From Flavobacterium rakeshii (GTDB lineage: Bacteria; Bacteroidota; Bacteroidia; Flavobacteriales; Flavobacteriaceae): a stretch of 64,000 nucleotides of DNA. Where the stretch lies: contig NZ_WOWP01000001.1 of assembly GCF_009741375.1 (NCBI RefSeq), forward strand, positions 124,001-188,000. The letters run 5' to 3'. Below the pieces are notes generated by a model. That model was given only the letters and a program-made list of their open reading frames with translations, was not told where the DNA came from and ran no database searches. This document shows positions 48,701-57,312 of the stretch, in pieces. A program made the translations under genes and the position numbers. The first letter of the stretch is position 1; each line of letters begins with the position of its first letter.

Positions 48701-48790
48701 TCAAGCGGTGCTCCGCTATCTTCGGGGATAGACTTTGGTTTCTACCCTGTTCCGAGAACATATCTAATCGGTTTAAACCTAAACTTCTAA
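45728..48790 (+). CDS. SusC/RagA-type TonB-dependent outer-membrane transporter
   Basis: 1020 aa. Signal peptide ending FCFAQ; N-terminal carboxypeptidase-D-like domain (about 22-95; VKGTVSEVGTGLTIPGVNV, DMDGNYIINAP); TonB-box region DEVVVIGYGTQRKKEVTGAVS (about 101-121); plug domain with RIRGVATNKDNAPLVLIDG and SGANGVILITTKKG; then a 22-strand-type barrel ending LIGLNLNF. It imports glycan fragments together with the SusD partner encoded 4 bp downstream. Substrate predicted from neighbours: beta-glucan. Confidence 0.96.
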   Translation: MKSKLLLITFILISSFCFAQEIEVKGTVSEVGTGLTIPGVNVIVKNGTASTVTDMDGNYIINAPVGSTLSFSFIGYETVEQTVTEAGVISVSLKETSQTLDEVVVIGYGTQRKKEVTGAVSVIGSKTLEDMKPVKIEQALQGTVSGVNVTTQSGKPGAALDIRIRGVATNKDNAPLVLIDGYIGSLSDINANDIENITVLKDAQAGIYGTSGANGVILITTKKGRKNSKATFSYNAYTGFQETTRKLPLLNASEYALLLNEKYANGGQPIPFPNVSNLGEGTNWQDEVFSSGVPIINHDLSVSGGGEKVTYRVSGSHLDQEGIIGGADKSHFERNTARVSLNADLSDKLKMYTNVIFLTTDSQGFNENVLGSVLFNAINTPAIYNPYDANGDFTVLPTGSSTVPGSNLGNEIINPLAQIANTYNDYNLKKLSGTFGADYEIIKNLTVTGRVGFNTQNRDERIFNKQISYGGKVFDNVRSSVNQNTFDDNDYTFDAYANYKFDINKEHNFTATLGTTIFKTWGKGLYATGFDVPNNAWEFADISLTTGFADNKTVNSYSFDDRRLSYFGRIQYDYKGRYLVSGMLRRDSSTKFGANNRVAYFPSVTGGWVLSEESFFKQNNILNFAKIRASYGVLGSDRFDSNLYLGLLNGEATYVFDGALANGFAIGALPNPDLKWEESRKFDLGIDLNFFNDKLEFVADYFKDTRANLLIADIPISGIVGTYGPGGQNPTLNAGNVENKGFEFALTYNDYIGDDFHIKASYNVTFIKNNVTAVNNGTGFFAGGEFGVGQPQITRMEVGHPMGYFYGYVTDGIFQNADEVAAHPNQSALGAAAQPGDIRFVDVNGDGVINADDRTDIGDPIPNATMGFNLQLDYKGFDFATYLFASVGNDMVRNYERNLTDVNRMSYTLDRWTGEGTSNSVPRTTTAATSNNIFSDFFVEDASYLRIQNVQLGYTVNPDFTEKAGITKLRIYAGVNNLYTFTKYRGFDPGASSGAPLSSGIDFGFYPVPRTYLIGLNLNF

Positions 48791-48794
48791 AAAA

Positions 48795-50285
48795 ATGAAA
48801 AGAAAAATTATTACAGCCATTTTGGCTTTCAGTATAGTTGCAACGGTAAACATATCGTGTAGTGACGACTTTGTGGAAAGAGATCCAGTTTACAGTATAT
48901 CATCAGACAATTACTTTAACTCAGCAGAAGAATATAATTATGCACTTATCGCGGCTTATGATATACTACAGTCAACCTATGTAAATGTAATATTAGGCGA
49001 AATCGCTTCAGATAATACCCTATCGGGTGGTGAGAGTGCTAACGACGTTATAGGGTGGCAACAGGTAGATGAGATGACTCATACTCCTGTTAACTCAAAT
49101 CTTAAAGATATATGGAACTGGATGTTTGCAGGAGTAAACAGAGCAGCTTACATACTTGAATTTAAAGACAAAACCGATTTTGAAGGAAAGGCACAAATTG
49201 TAGCCGAAGCCCGTTTTTTACATGCTTACTACAACTTTGAACTTCTAAAATGGTTTGGAGGTATCCCATTAAAAGGTGACGAAAGATTTGCGCTTGGTGA
49301 TGAAACTGTTATCCCAAGGGCTTCTACTGATGAGGTATATGCCTCTATTATAAGCGACCTTGAAATGGCTATTGCCGATTTAGCCGTAACAGCTCCGCAG
49401 ATAGGCCGTGTTACAAAAGGTGCTGCACAGGCATTACTGGGTAAAGTATATCTTTATAAAGGAGATTATGCCCTAGCTGCTTCAATGCTGGACAACGTTA
49501 TTACAAGCGGGCAGTATGCTCTTACTCAGGGAGACGATTACCTAAACCTTTTTGAACAATCTGCTGAAAACGGAACAGAATCAGTATTTGAAGTACAGTA
49601 TACTGATGTTAAAGGTGCCGGTTTTGAGTGTCTTCAATGCAGTGAAGGTAATGTAGCGGTAGGTTTTAGTGGACCACGAAACTATAATGGGCCTATGTTT
49701 GCCTCTGGTTTTAGTTTTAACGTACCTACAGAAGAAGCTGCTTCTATTTATGAAGACGGTGATATGAGAAAAGAAGTTACTATTCTTGATATGGAGCAAT
49801 GGATAGCTGCTCATCCAAACGACAATGTTAGTTACGGTCCCGGTTATAAAGATACCGGTTACTTTAACCGTAAATACATACCAAGGGTAAGAAGCGACGA
49901 AGCTGCCAATGACTTAAACCTTACTAACCCTAATAACTACCGTGCTATACGCTATGCTGATGTACTGCTTATGGCTGCCGAGGCATATAGCCGTAGCGGT
50001 AATGCTGCACAGGCATTAGACTATGTTAACGAAGTTAGAAGAAGAGCTTTTGGCGATGAAAACCACGACCTTGCCGGTGCTGGTGATGCTTTAACAAGCG
50101 CTATCCTTTTAGAAAGAAGAAGAGAGCTTTTAGGTGAAGGGCATCGTTTCTTCGACCTTGTAAGAACAGGTCAGGCTGCTTCAAACATACCTGGCTTTAC
50201 AGCTAACAAAAACGAAGTATTCCCTATTCCAATCGAAGAGATTCAGTTCTCCGGCGGACTTTGGGAGCAAAACCCTAACTACTAA
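48795..50285 (+). CDS. SusD/RagB-type glycan-binding surface lipoprotein
   Basis: 496 aa. Lipobox Cys22 followed directly by SDDF, which matches the flavobacterial surface lipoprotein export signal. SusD landmarks: FNSAEEYNYALIAAYD, the helical TPR region with AEARFLHAYYNFELLKWFGGIPL, ALLGKVYLYKGDY, YRAIRYADVLLMAAEAYSRSG and the C-terminal RRRELLGEGHRFFDLVRTG. Caps the SusC transporter and binds substrate. Third gene of the glucan locus. Confidence 0.96.
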   Translation: MKRKIITAILAFSIVATVNISCSDDFVERDPVYSISSDNYFNSAEEYNYALIAAYDILQSTYVNVILGEIASDNTLSGGESANDVIGWQQVDEMTHTPVNSNLKDIWNWMFAGVNRAAYILEFKDKTDFEGKAQIVAEARFLHAYYNFELLKWFGGIPLKGDERFALGDETVIPRASTDEVYASIISDLEMAIADLAVTAPQIGRVTKGAAQALLGKVYLYKGDYALAASMLDNVITSGQYALTQGDDYLNLFEQSAENGTESVFEVQYTDVKGAGFECLQCSEGNVAVGFSGPRNYNGPMFASGFSFNVPTEEAASIYEDGDMRKEVTILDMEQWIAAHPNDNVSYGPGYKDTGYFNRKYIPRVRSDEAANDLNLTNPNNYRAIRYADVLLMAAEAYSRSGNAAQALDYVNEVRRRAFGDENHDLAGAGDALTSAILLERRRELLGEGHRFFDLVRTGQAASNIPGFTANKNEVFPIPIEEIQFSGGLWEQNPNY

Positions 50286-50297
50286 TACGCTACAGAT

Positions 50298-51848
50298 ATG
50301 AAAAGTTTAAAATATATATTTACACTAGTATTTGTTACGGCTTTGTTTACAGCCTGTAACGACGACGAGTTTGACTCGGGGTTTCTGGATAATGCTCCTA
50401 CCCCGGCAAACCTTTCCGCACTGTTCACCATTACTCAGGATAATAGTGGCCTGGTAACCATCCAGCCCAATGGTGAAGGTATAGGTAACTACAGCGTTTA
50501 TTTTGGAGACGGTACTCCAGATCCGGCTACGGTAATGCCGGGGCAAAAAGCGCAGCACAATTATGCCGAAGGTGTATATGATGTTACGATTGTAGGTTAC
50601 GGTATTACCGGAAAACAAACTGAAATAACAGAACAATTAACAGTTACATTTGTAGCTCCAGAAAACCTTACAGTAAACATTGCTGCTGTAAACGGAGATC
50701 CATTTAGTATTAATGTTAGCGCTACTGCCGATTATGAAACTTTTTATGAAGTTACTTTTGGTGAAGACGAAAACGTTGCTCCGGTTCAGTTTAATGAAGG
50801 TGATGAGGTACCATACACTTATGCTGCCATTGGTACGTATGATGTAACAGTAACTGCTTTTAGCGGTGGTGTAGCTACTACAACAGTAACGCAGCAGGTT
50901 ACTATCACAAACCCGCTTTTATTACCTATAGAGTTTGAAAATAACACTTTAAATTATGCTTTTGGTGACTTTGGTAACGCTACAACATCTGTAGTAGAAA
51001 ACCCAGATCCATCGGGTATCAACACCAGTTCTATGGTGGGACAGCAGGTTAAAAATGCAGGTGCCGAAGTGTGGGCAGGTACTTCCCTACCGCTTGACGC
51101 TCCTATTGATTTTACTTCGCTAAATCAAATTAAGCTTAAAGTTTGGTCGCCAGTTGCAGGTGCTACCGTTAAATTTAAACTGGAAAACCTTGATAATGCT
51201 GATATTAACTATGAGGTAGATCAGGTAACTACAGTTTCTAACGAGTGGGAAGAACTTACTTACGACTTCTCTGAAATAAGCCTTGATAACGAGTACGGAC
51301 GTATTGTACTGTTCTTTAACTTTGGTGTTAACGGTGGTGGTGAAACTTACTACTTTGATGATATCAGACAAGCAGCTCCAGAGCAGTCGGTATCACTTCC
51401 GTTAAACTTTGAGTACGATATTGAGTACACATTTAACGGTTTTGGTAATGCCTTTGGTTCTAAAGTAGAAAACCCGGATGCATCGGGCATCAACACAAGC
51501 GGTTTTGTAGGACAGGTAGTAAAAAACAACGGTGCCGAAACTTGGGCAGGTATAGCTATGCCTCTTGTAGCACCTATTGATTTCTCTACTCAACAAAAAA
51601 TAAAAATGAAAGTATGGTCGCCTCAGGCAGGTATTACAGTGCTGCTTAAGCTAGAGAATAACGGAGCTGAAATAACTACAGAACTTCCTGCTACTACTAC
51701 CGTAGCTAACCAGTGGGAAGAACTTGAGTATGACTTTACCGGAATTGATAACTCTGCCAACTTTCAAACCGTAGTACTGTTCTTTGACTTTAACCAGCCG
51801 GGCACAGGTGCAACCTACTATTTTGACGATATAGAACTTACAAACTAA
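50298..51848 (+). CDS. Surface glycan-binding lipoprotein: two PKD-like domains and a duplicated C-terminal module
   Basis: 516 aa. Lipobox Cys20 followed by NDDEFD (surface signal). Residues about 35-120 and 121-205 are PKD-like. The rest is two copies of one about 150-residue module, 208-357 and 366-515. Shared blocks include ENPDPSGINTS / ENPDASGINTS, GAEVWAG / GAETWAG, KVWSP, NEWEELTYDF / NQWEELEYDF and YYFDDI. The module looks like a beta-sandwich carbohydrate-binding domain. Its place after susD is that of SusE/F-type binding proteins. Glycan specificity is inferred from neighbouring GH16/GH3 enzymes. Confidence 0.85.
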   Translation: MKSLKYIFTLVFVTALFTACNDDEFDSGFLDNAPTPANLSALFTITQDNSGLVTIQPNGEGIGNYSVYFGDGTPDPATVMPGQKAQHNYAEGVYDVTIVGYGITGKQTEITEQLTVTFVAPENLTVNIAAVNGDPFSINVSATADYETFYEVTFGEDENVAPVQFNEGDEVPYTYAAIGTYDVTVTAFSGGVATTTVTQQVTITNPLLLPIEFENNTLNYAFGDFGNATTSVVENPDPSGINTSSMVGQQVKNAGAEVWAGTSLPLDAPIDFTSLNQIKLKVWSPVAGATVKFKLENLDNADINYEVDQVTTVSNEWEELTYDFSEISLDNEYGRIVLFFNFGVNGGGETYYFDDIRQAAPEQSVSLPLNFEYDIEYTFNGFGNAFGSKVENPDASGINTSGFVGQVVKNNGAETWAGIAMPLVAPIDFSTQQKIKMKVWSPQAGITVLLKLENNGAEITTELPATTTVANQWEELEYDFTGIDNSANFQTVVLFFDFNQPGTGATYYFDDIELTN

Positions 51849-51858
51849 AAAAGAGCTT

Positions 51859-53511
51859 ATGAAAACATATATAACTAAAATAGGAATCCTGTTTGCCTTT
51901 GTAGCAGTACTATGGGGCTGTCAGGATGACGATTCAACCTTTGGGGACATCACAGCCCCTACTAACCTTACGGTTAACTATGATATAGTAGGACAGGATG
52001 CCGAAAATCCTGACGGAGACGGTAGCGGTTTAGTAAACTTTACTGCTACTGCAGATAATGCTATTAGCTATAAATATTTATTTAGTGATGGGTCTTCTGC
52101 TGTTTCGGCATCAGGAGTATGTACAAAACGATTCACTCAAAATGGTGTTAATACATACACTGTTACAGTACTGGCAAACGGTACAGGTGGCGTAACTACA
52201 AGTACCAGTATTGAGGTTACCGTATTTAGTAACTTCTCTGACGAAGAAGCTGTACAGTTTTTAACAGCCGGTACATCTAAAGTATGGTACTGGTATGCAG
52301 CAGCTCCGGGTCACCTTGGTGTGGGCCCTAACGACACATCAGAAAATACAGGTACACCTAGTTACTATGCAGCAGCTCCGTTTGAAAAAGCAGGAGATCC
52401 GGCAAGCAGTTGTTTATACGACAACGTACTTACTTTCACATTAAACAATGGCATTATCAATTATACGCTTGATAATGGCGGAAATACTTTCTTTAACGCT
52501 TCATTCAACAGTGTAGGTGGTAGTACAGCTACAACAGACCAGTGTTCGCCTTACGATACATCTGGCGAAAAAGTGGTAAGCTTAGGCCCATCAGGTTCTC
52601 TTGTACCTGATGATGAGAAAAGAGGTACTGTAATGGACTTTAGCGATAACGGATTCATGGGATACTACATTGGTACTTCTACTTATGAAATTCTTTCAAT
52701 TACAGAAAACGAAATGCATGTAAGAGCTGTGATGGGTGGTGATGATGCACTTGCATGGTATCATATATTCACTACTACTCCTGTAGATGAGCAGGGGAAC
52801 TCCGGTGGTGAAGAACCTAGCTATGATACACTTATGTGGTCTGACGAATTTGATGTAGATGGTGCTCCAAATCCTGATAACTGGACTATGGAAATAGGTA
52901 ATGGCGAAAGCGGATGGGGTAACAATGAAGCGCAGTACTACCTTGCAGAGAATGCTGTAGTTGAAGATGGTATGCTTAAAATTACCGCTAAAGCAGAAAA
53001 TTCAAACGGATTTGATTATACATCGGCAAGAATGAAAACCGAAGGTCTTTATGACTTTACTTATGGTAAAGTAGAAATCAGGGCTAAACTGCCTACAGGT
53101 GCGGGTACATGGCCTGCACTATGGATGCTGGGTTCTGATTATGCTACAAATTCATGGCCGGGTTGTGGTGAAATAGATATTATGGAGCATGTAGGTAACG
53201 ACCAAAACACTATTCACGGTACCCTACACTACCCTGGTAACTCGGGCGGTAATGCCAATACAGGTTCTACTACAGTAGCCGGAGTATCGGATGAGTTCCA
53301 TGTTTACAGTGTAATTTGGAGTCCTACAAAAATTAGGTTCTTTGTAGACGATGTAGAGTTCCACAGCTATGATAATGTGAGTTCATCACCGTTTAACAGC
53401 GATTTCTTCATTATACTAAATGTTGCCATGGGTGGTAACTTTGGCGGAGAAATAGATCCTGGATTTACCCAGTCGACTATGGAAGTTGATTATGTAAAAG
53501 TATATCAGTAG
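51859..53511 (+). CDS. GH16 family endo-beta-glucanase lipoprotein with PKD and an extra middle domain
   Basis: 550 aa. Lipobox Cys21 followed by QDDDS, an acidic surface-export signal. PKD-like domain about 33-125; an unassigned domain about 128-305 (starts SDEEAVQFLTAGTSKVWYWYAA); GH16 domain about 322-550. The GH16 active site is ExDxxE, here Glu438-Ile-Asp440-Ile-Met-Glu443, with nucleophile Glu438 and acid/base Glu443. The extra Met in the motif is typical of laminarinase-like GH16 members. Predicted to cut beta-1,3- or mixed-linked glucan at the cell surface. Confidence 0.92.
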   Translation: MKTYITKIGILFAFVAVLWGCQDDDSTFGDITAPTNLTVNYDIVGQDAENPDGDGSGLVNFTATADNAISYKYLFSDGSSAVSASGVCTKRFTQNGVNTYTVTVLANGTGGVTTSTSIEVTVFSNFSDEEAVQFLTAGTSKVWYWYAAAPGHLGVGPNDTSENTGTPSYYAAAPFEKAGDPASSCLYDNVLTFTLNNGIINYTLDNGGNTFFNASFNSVGGSTATTDQCSPYDTSGEKVVSLGPSGSLVPDDEKRGTVMDFSDNGFMGYYIGTSTYEILSITENEMHVRAVMGGDDALAWYHIFTTTPVDEQGNSGGEEPSYDTLMWSDEFDVDGAPNPDNWTMEIGNGESGWGNNEAQYYLAENAVVEDGMLKITAKAENSNGFDYTSARMKTEGLYDFTYGKVEIRAKLPTGAGTWPALWMLGSDYATNSWPGCGEIDIMEHVGNDQNTIHGTLHYPGNSGGNANTGSTTVAGVSDEFHVYSVIWSPTKIRFFVDDVEFHSYDNVSSSPFNSDFFIILNVAMGGNFGGEIDPGFTQSTMEVDYVKVYQ

Positions 53512-53601
53512 TGTTTTCTCATAAATAATTTACTTCAAAATTAGTAATTACTAAAGGCTGGCCCGGCCGGCCTTTAGGATTACTATTATCCAAAATTTAT
53601 A
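53512..53601 (+). other. GC-rich stem-loop between the two GH genes
   Basis: A 27-base imperfect palindrome at 53551-53577 (arms CTAAAGGCTGGC / GCCGGCCTTTAG, 12 bp including one G-U, 3-nt loop) in otherwise AT-rich DNA. No T-run follows, so it is more likely an mRNA processing or stability element than a full terminator. Confidence 0.7.
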
Positions 53602-55893
53602 ATGAAATTAAATTTACCAAAATATGTTTTGGCAGCCACTCTTATAGCCATAGGCTGTAGTACTGCAAAACAGGATATGGTTTCCGTTAAGGAAAAACAA
53701 CTTCCCATAGACCGTAAAGTAGACTCTGTGCTTAACCTTATGACACTCGAGGAAAAAATAGGACAGATGAACCAGTACAACGGTTTTTGGAATGTTACCG
53801 GCCCTGCCCCAAAAGATGGTGATGCTGCTGTAAAGTACGAGCACATTAAAAAAGGATGGGTAGGCTCTATGCTCAATGTAAGAGGTGTTAAAGATGTAAG
53901 AGCATTACAAAAAATTGCCGTAGAAGAAAGCAGACTGGGTATACCTGTGCTTTTTGGCTATGATGTTATTCACGGATATAAAACAATAAGCCCTATACCT
54001 CTTGCCGAAGCTGCAAGCTGGGATATGGAGGCTATAGAAAACTCTGCTGCCATTGCTGCTGCCGAATCGGCTGCATCAGGTTTAAACTGGACGTTTGCAC
54101 CAATGGTAGATGTAACACGCGATGCCCGATGGGGGCGTGTTATGGAAGGATCGGGCGAAGATACTTACCTGGGCAGTGCTATTGCTGTAGCCAGAGTAAA
54201 AGGTTTTCAGGGCGATTTGGGAGAATTTAATGTAGCGGCCTGCGTTAAGCATTTTGCCGGATATGGTTTTGCCGAAGCCGGTAAAGACTATAATACCGTT
54301 GACGTAAATAAAAGCACCTTACATAATATAATACTCCCCCCTTTTAAGGCAGCTGCCAACGCAGGGGCGCTAACATTTATGAACTCTTTTAACGATGTAG
54401 ACGGTATTCCTGCAACAGGAAACACCTACCTGCAAAGAGAGGTTCTCAAAAAAGACTGGAACTTTCAGGGCTTTGTAGTTTCTGACTGGGGTTCGATGGG
54501 TGAAATGGTAAACCACGGCTATGCGAAAGACCTGAAACAGGCGGCAGAATTTGCTGCTAATGCGGGGTCTGACATGGATATGGAATCACACGGTTATGTG
54601 ATGTACCTTGCCCAACTGGTTAAGGAAGGAAAAGTATCTGAAGACAAGATAAATGATGCGGCTCGCCGTATCCTTAGGGTTAAATTTCAGCTTGGACTGT
54701 TTGACAACCCATACAAATACTGCGACGAAGCCCGTGAAAAGGCTACCGTAGGCAAAAAAGAATTTCACGATGGTGTGTTGGATATGGCAAAAAAATCTAT
54801 CGTGTTGCTTAAAAACGAAAACAACCTGCTTCCGTTAAAGAAACAGGGACAAAAAATAGCTGTTATCGGGGCACTGGCTACCGATAAAACGAGTCCGCTT
54901 GGAAGCTGGAGAATTGGTGCAGATGACGGTACAGCAGTATCGGTAATGGAAGGGCTTTCACAATATAAAGGCAATGAACTGGTATATGCAAAGGGTGCCG
55001 ATGTTGCATTAGGCGCCCCTGCATTTACCGTAGAGACCAAAATAAACATGACCGACAAAAGCGGTTTTGAAGAAGCGGTAAACGCTGCTAAAAATGCCGA
55101 TGTGGTGGTTATGGTACTGGGTGAACACGGTTTACAAACAGGTGAAGGCCGTAGCCGCGTAAATTTAGGTTTACCGGGCGTACAACAGGAACTGCTTGAA
55201 ACAGTTTACAAAGCCAATCCAAATATTGTTTTGGTATTAACTAACGGAAGACCTCTTGAAATTGTGTGGGCCGATGGTAACATCCCTGCTATTGTAGAGG
55301 CTTGGCACTTAGGTACCGAAAGCGGTAATGCTATCGCACAGGTACTGTATGGCGACTATAACCCAAGTGGTAAACTACCTATGAGCTTCCCTAGGGCTGT
55401 AGGACAAATGCCTTTGTACTACAATCATAAAAGTACAGGAAGACCTAACTATAATGGCGGAGACAGTGTTTTCTGGTCACATTATACCGATGAAAGTAAC
55501 GAAGCTCTTTATCCGTTTGGGTATGGGTTAAGCTATTCGTCATTTGAATACAGTAACCTTAAACTTAGTAACAATACCCTTAACCAAAATGGAAAAATCA
55601 CTGTTAGTGTAGATGTAAAAAACACAAGCAATGTAAACGGAAAGGAAGTTGTACAGCTGTATTTAAGAGACTTATTTGGGTCGGTTACAAGGCCTGTAAG
55701 GGAGCTTAAAGGTTTTGAACTGGTTGCCATCAATGCAGGGCAAACAAAAACAGTAAGCTTTGAGATTGACGAAAAAACAATAGAATTCTATACTGCCAAT
55801 AACCAGTGGGAAGCCGAACCGGGAGACTTTAAAGTTTTTGTGGGCGGAAATTCAAAAGCATCACTTGAGGCAGGATTCACCTATTCTAAATAA
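53602..55893 (+). CDS. GH3 beta-glucosidase (BglX-like) lipoprotein
   Basis: 763 aa. Lipobox Cys19 followed by STAKQD, without the DD-type surface signal, so periplasmic. GH3 N-domain: LMTLEEKIGQMNQYNG, IPVLFGYDVIHGYKT, CVKHFAGYG; nucleophile Asp295 in GFVVSDWGSM. C-domain: KSIVLLKNENNLLPL, MVLGEHGLQTGEGRSRVNL, and LGTESGNAIAQVLYGDYNPSGKLP. A C-terminal fibronectin III-like domain covers about 670-763. Releases glucose from beta-gluco-oligosaccharides taken up by SusCD. Confidence 0.95.
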   Translation: MKLNLPKYVLAATLIAIGCSTAKQDMVSVKEKQLPIDRKVDSVLNLMTLEEKIGQMNQYNGFWNVTGPAPKDGDAAVKYEHIKKGWVGSMLNVRGVKDVRALQKIAVEESRLGIPVLFGYDVIHGYKTISPIPLAEAASWDMEAIENSAAIAAAESAASGLNWTFAPMVDVTRDARWGRVMEGSGEDTYLGSAIAVARVKGFQGDLGEFNVAACVKHFAGYGFAEAGKDYNTVDVNKSTLHNIILPPFKAAANAGALTFMNSFNDVDGIPATGNTYLQREVLKKDWNFQGFVVSDWGSMGEMVNHGYAKDLKQAAEFAANAGSDMDMESHGYVMYLAQLVKEGKVSEDKINDAARRILRVKFQLGLFDNPYKYCDEAREKATVGKKEFHDGVLDMAKKSIVLLKNENNLLPLKKQGQKIAVIGALATDKTSPLGSWRIGADDGTAVSVMEGLSQYKGNELVYAKGADVALGAPAFTVETKINMTDKSGFEEAVNAAKNADVVVMVLGEHGLQTGEGRSRVNLGLPGVQQELLETVYKANPNIVLVLTNGRPLEIVWADGNIPAIVEAWHLGTESGNAIAQVLYGDYNPSGKLPMSFPRAVGQMPLYYNHKSTGRPNYNGGDSVFWSHYTDESNEALYPFGYGLSYSSFEYSNLKLSNNTLNQNGKITVSVDVKNTSNVNGKEVVQLYLRDLFGSVTRPVRELKGFELVAINAGQTKTVSFEIDEKTIEFYTANNQWEAEPGDFKVFVGGNSKASLEAGFTYSK

Positions 55894-55899
55894 ACCAGT

Positions 55900-56673
55900 A
55901 TGAAAAAAACAGCTATAGTATTCCTTTTTTCGGCTCTTGCCCTATCGTGTGGTAAAAAAGAGAAAGAGCGCGAACTTTTGTGGGAAGAGAATTTTGACGG
56001 ATCGGAACTTAACGAGTCGGTTTGGAATTTTGAACTTGGTAACGGTTGTCCTAACATTTGCGGCTGGGGCAACAACGAGCGCCAGGTGTATACAAAAGAC
56101 AATCACAGGCTTGAAAACGGTAACTTAATAATTACCGCAAAAAAAATAAACGATTCTACTTACACCTCAACTCGCTTAACCACAAAGGGTAACAAAGAGT
56201 TTAAGTACGGATATATAGAAGCAAAAGCAAAAATTCCTACCGGACAGGGAATTTGGCCCGCTTTTTGGATGTTAGGTTCTAACATTGACCAGGTAGGTTG
56301 GCCTATGGCAGGAGAGATAGATATACTGGAATATGTGGGTAAAGAACCACATATGGCTTTCACTTCTCTTCACACGCAGGACAGTCATGGTAATACCATA
56401 AATACAAAGAAAACTGAGATTAAAAATATAGAAGAGGGTTTTCATACCTATGCTATAAACTGGACAGAAAACTTTATTGAGTTTTTTATAGATGGCAATT
56501 CGGTTTACAAGTTTGAACCGAAAGACAAAACAACAGAAGTTTGGCCATACAACCAGCCGTTTTACTTTTTAGTAAATGTAGCGATAGGCGGAAACTTTGG
56601 TGGCCCCGAAGTGGATGACAGCATATTCCCTCAGGAATTTATAATAGACTATATTAGGGTTTACTCTAATTAA
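55900..56673 (+). CDS. Second GH16 endo-beta-glucanase, single-domain lipoprotein
   Basis: 257 aa. Lipobox Cys17 followed by GKKEKE, not the acidic surface signal, so periplasmic by inference. Catalytic motif Glu139-Ile-Asp141-Ile-Leu-Glu144 (GEIDILEYVG). Landmarks FELGNGCPNICGWGNNERQVY and IPTGQGIWPAFWMLG are laminarinase-like. It lacks the PKD and middle domains of the first GH16. 6 bp after GH3. Likely trims imported oligosaccharides. Confidence 0.93.
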   Translation: MKKTAIVFLFSALALSCGKKEKERELLWEENFDGSELNESVWNFELGNGCPNICGWGNNERQVYTKDNHRLENGNLIITAKKINDSTYTSTRLTTKGNKEFKYGYIEAKAKIPTGQGIWPAFWMLGSNIDQVGWPMAGEIDILEYVGKEPHMAFTSLHTQDSHGNTINTKKTEIKNIEEGFHTYAINWTENFIEFFIDGNSVYKFEPKDKTTEVWPYNQPFYFLVNVAIGGNFGGPEVDDSIFPQEFIIDYIRVYSN

Positions 56674-56703
56674 TAATTAGTTTATGTTTGAGTTAGTTAG
56701 TTA

Positions 56704-56734
56704 AAAAAAAGGAAGCTTATAGCTTCCTTTTTTT
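56704..56734. terminator. Terminator at the end of the glucan locus (copy 1 of a 27-bp hairpin)
   Basis: AAAAAGGAAGCT / AGCTTCCTTTTT (56706-56732), between the plus-strand GH16 and the minus-strand gene ending at 56737; works both ways. The same 27 bases recur at 57313-57339. Confidence 0.9.
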
Positions 56735-56736
56735 AT

Positions 56737-57288
56737 TTAGTTTATGTATTCAAATGTTTTTATATTTTTTAGAAAATCATCATAGTTCTCCTTTTTCACA
56801 TTGAATAAAATAATATTGACATCTGAATTTGTATATAGCTTAGTTAACCGATTAGAGTTTTTAGATTCCAATTTCTTATCAATATAGTTTTCTGATAGTC
56901 CAAAATCGTTCATTATATTATAAAAATCCCTTTTGGAGTCGACATCATCAAAACTTTCAAAGCTCCAAGCTCTTTGTATATTATTATCAATAAAACCTGC
57001 CTGAATAACCAGAAACTGATTGTTTTCAAAATTAAACAGATAAGTATTATTACTTATATGCCAGTCTTTAATATTCTTGGGTAAGTTAATTTTAAACTTT
57101 CTGGGATAGTATATTTCTTTATCTGCCGTTGCGGGTATTCTGTGTTTTACTTCAAATACATTATGATCTCTATAATAGTCAAAATTCAACATTTCATTTT
57201 TCCCTATAGATTTATATTTTTCATTATCTAAATAGGGTTTACATGATATACAACTGAATACTATTAGAAGAAAAAATGTTTTATACAT
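56737..57288 (-). CDS. Small putative lipoprotein of unknown function
   Basis: 183 aa. Signal MYKTFFLLIVFSCISC with lipobox Cys16, then KPYLDN. The mature part is rich in Asn, Lys, Phe and Tyr and very AT-rich at the DNA level. No domain recognised. It is bracketed by two identical 27-bp terminators, and its upstream neighbour (DUF3592) is on the same strand. Confidence 0.72.
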   Translation of the reverse strand: MYKTFFLLIVFSCISCKPYLDNEKYKSIGKNEMLNFDYYRDHNVFEVKHRIPATADKEIYYPRKFKINLPKNIKDWHISNNTYLFNFENNQFLVIQAGFIDNNIQRAWSFESFDDVDSKRDFYNIMNDFGLSENYIDKKLESKNSNRLTKLYTNSDVNIILFNVKKENYDDFLKNIKTFEYIN

Positions 57289-57312
57289 ACAGATTTTTAA
57301 TTCTAAGATAAT

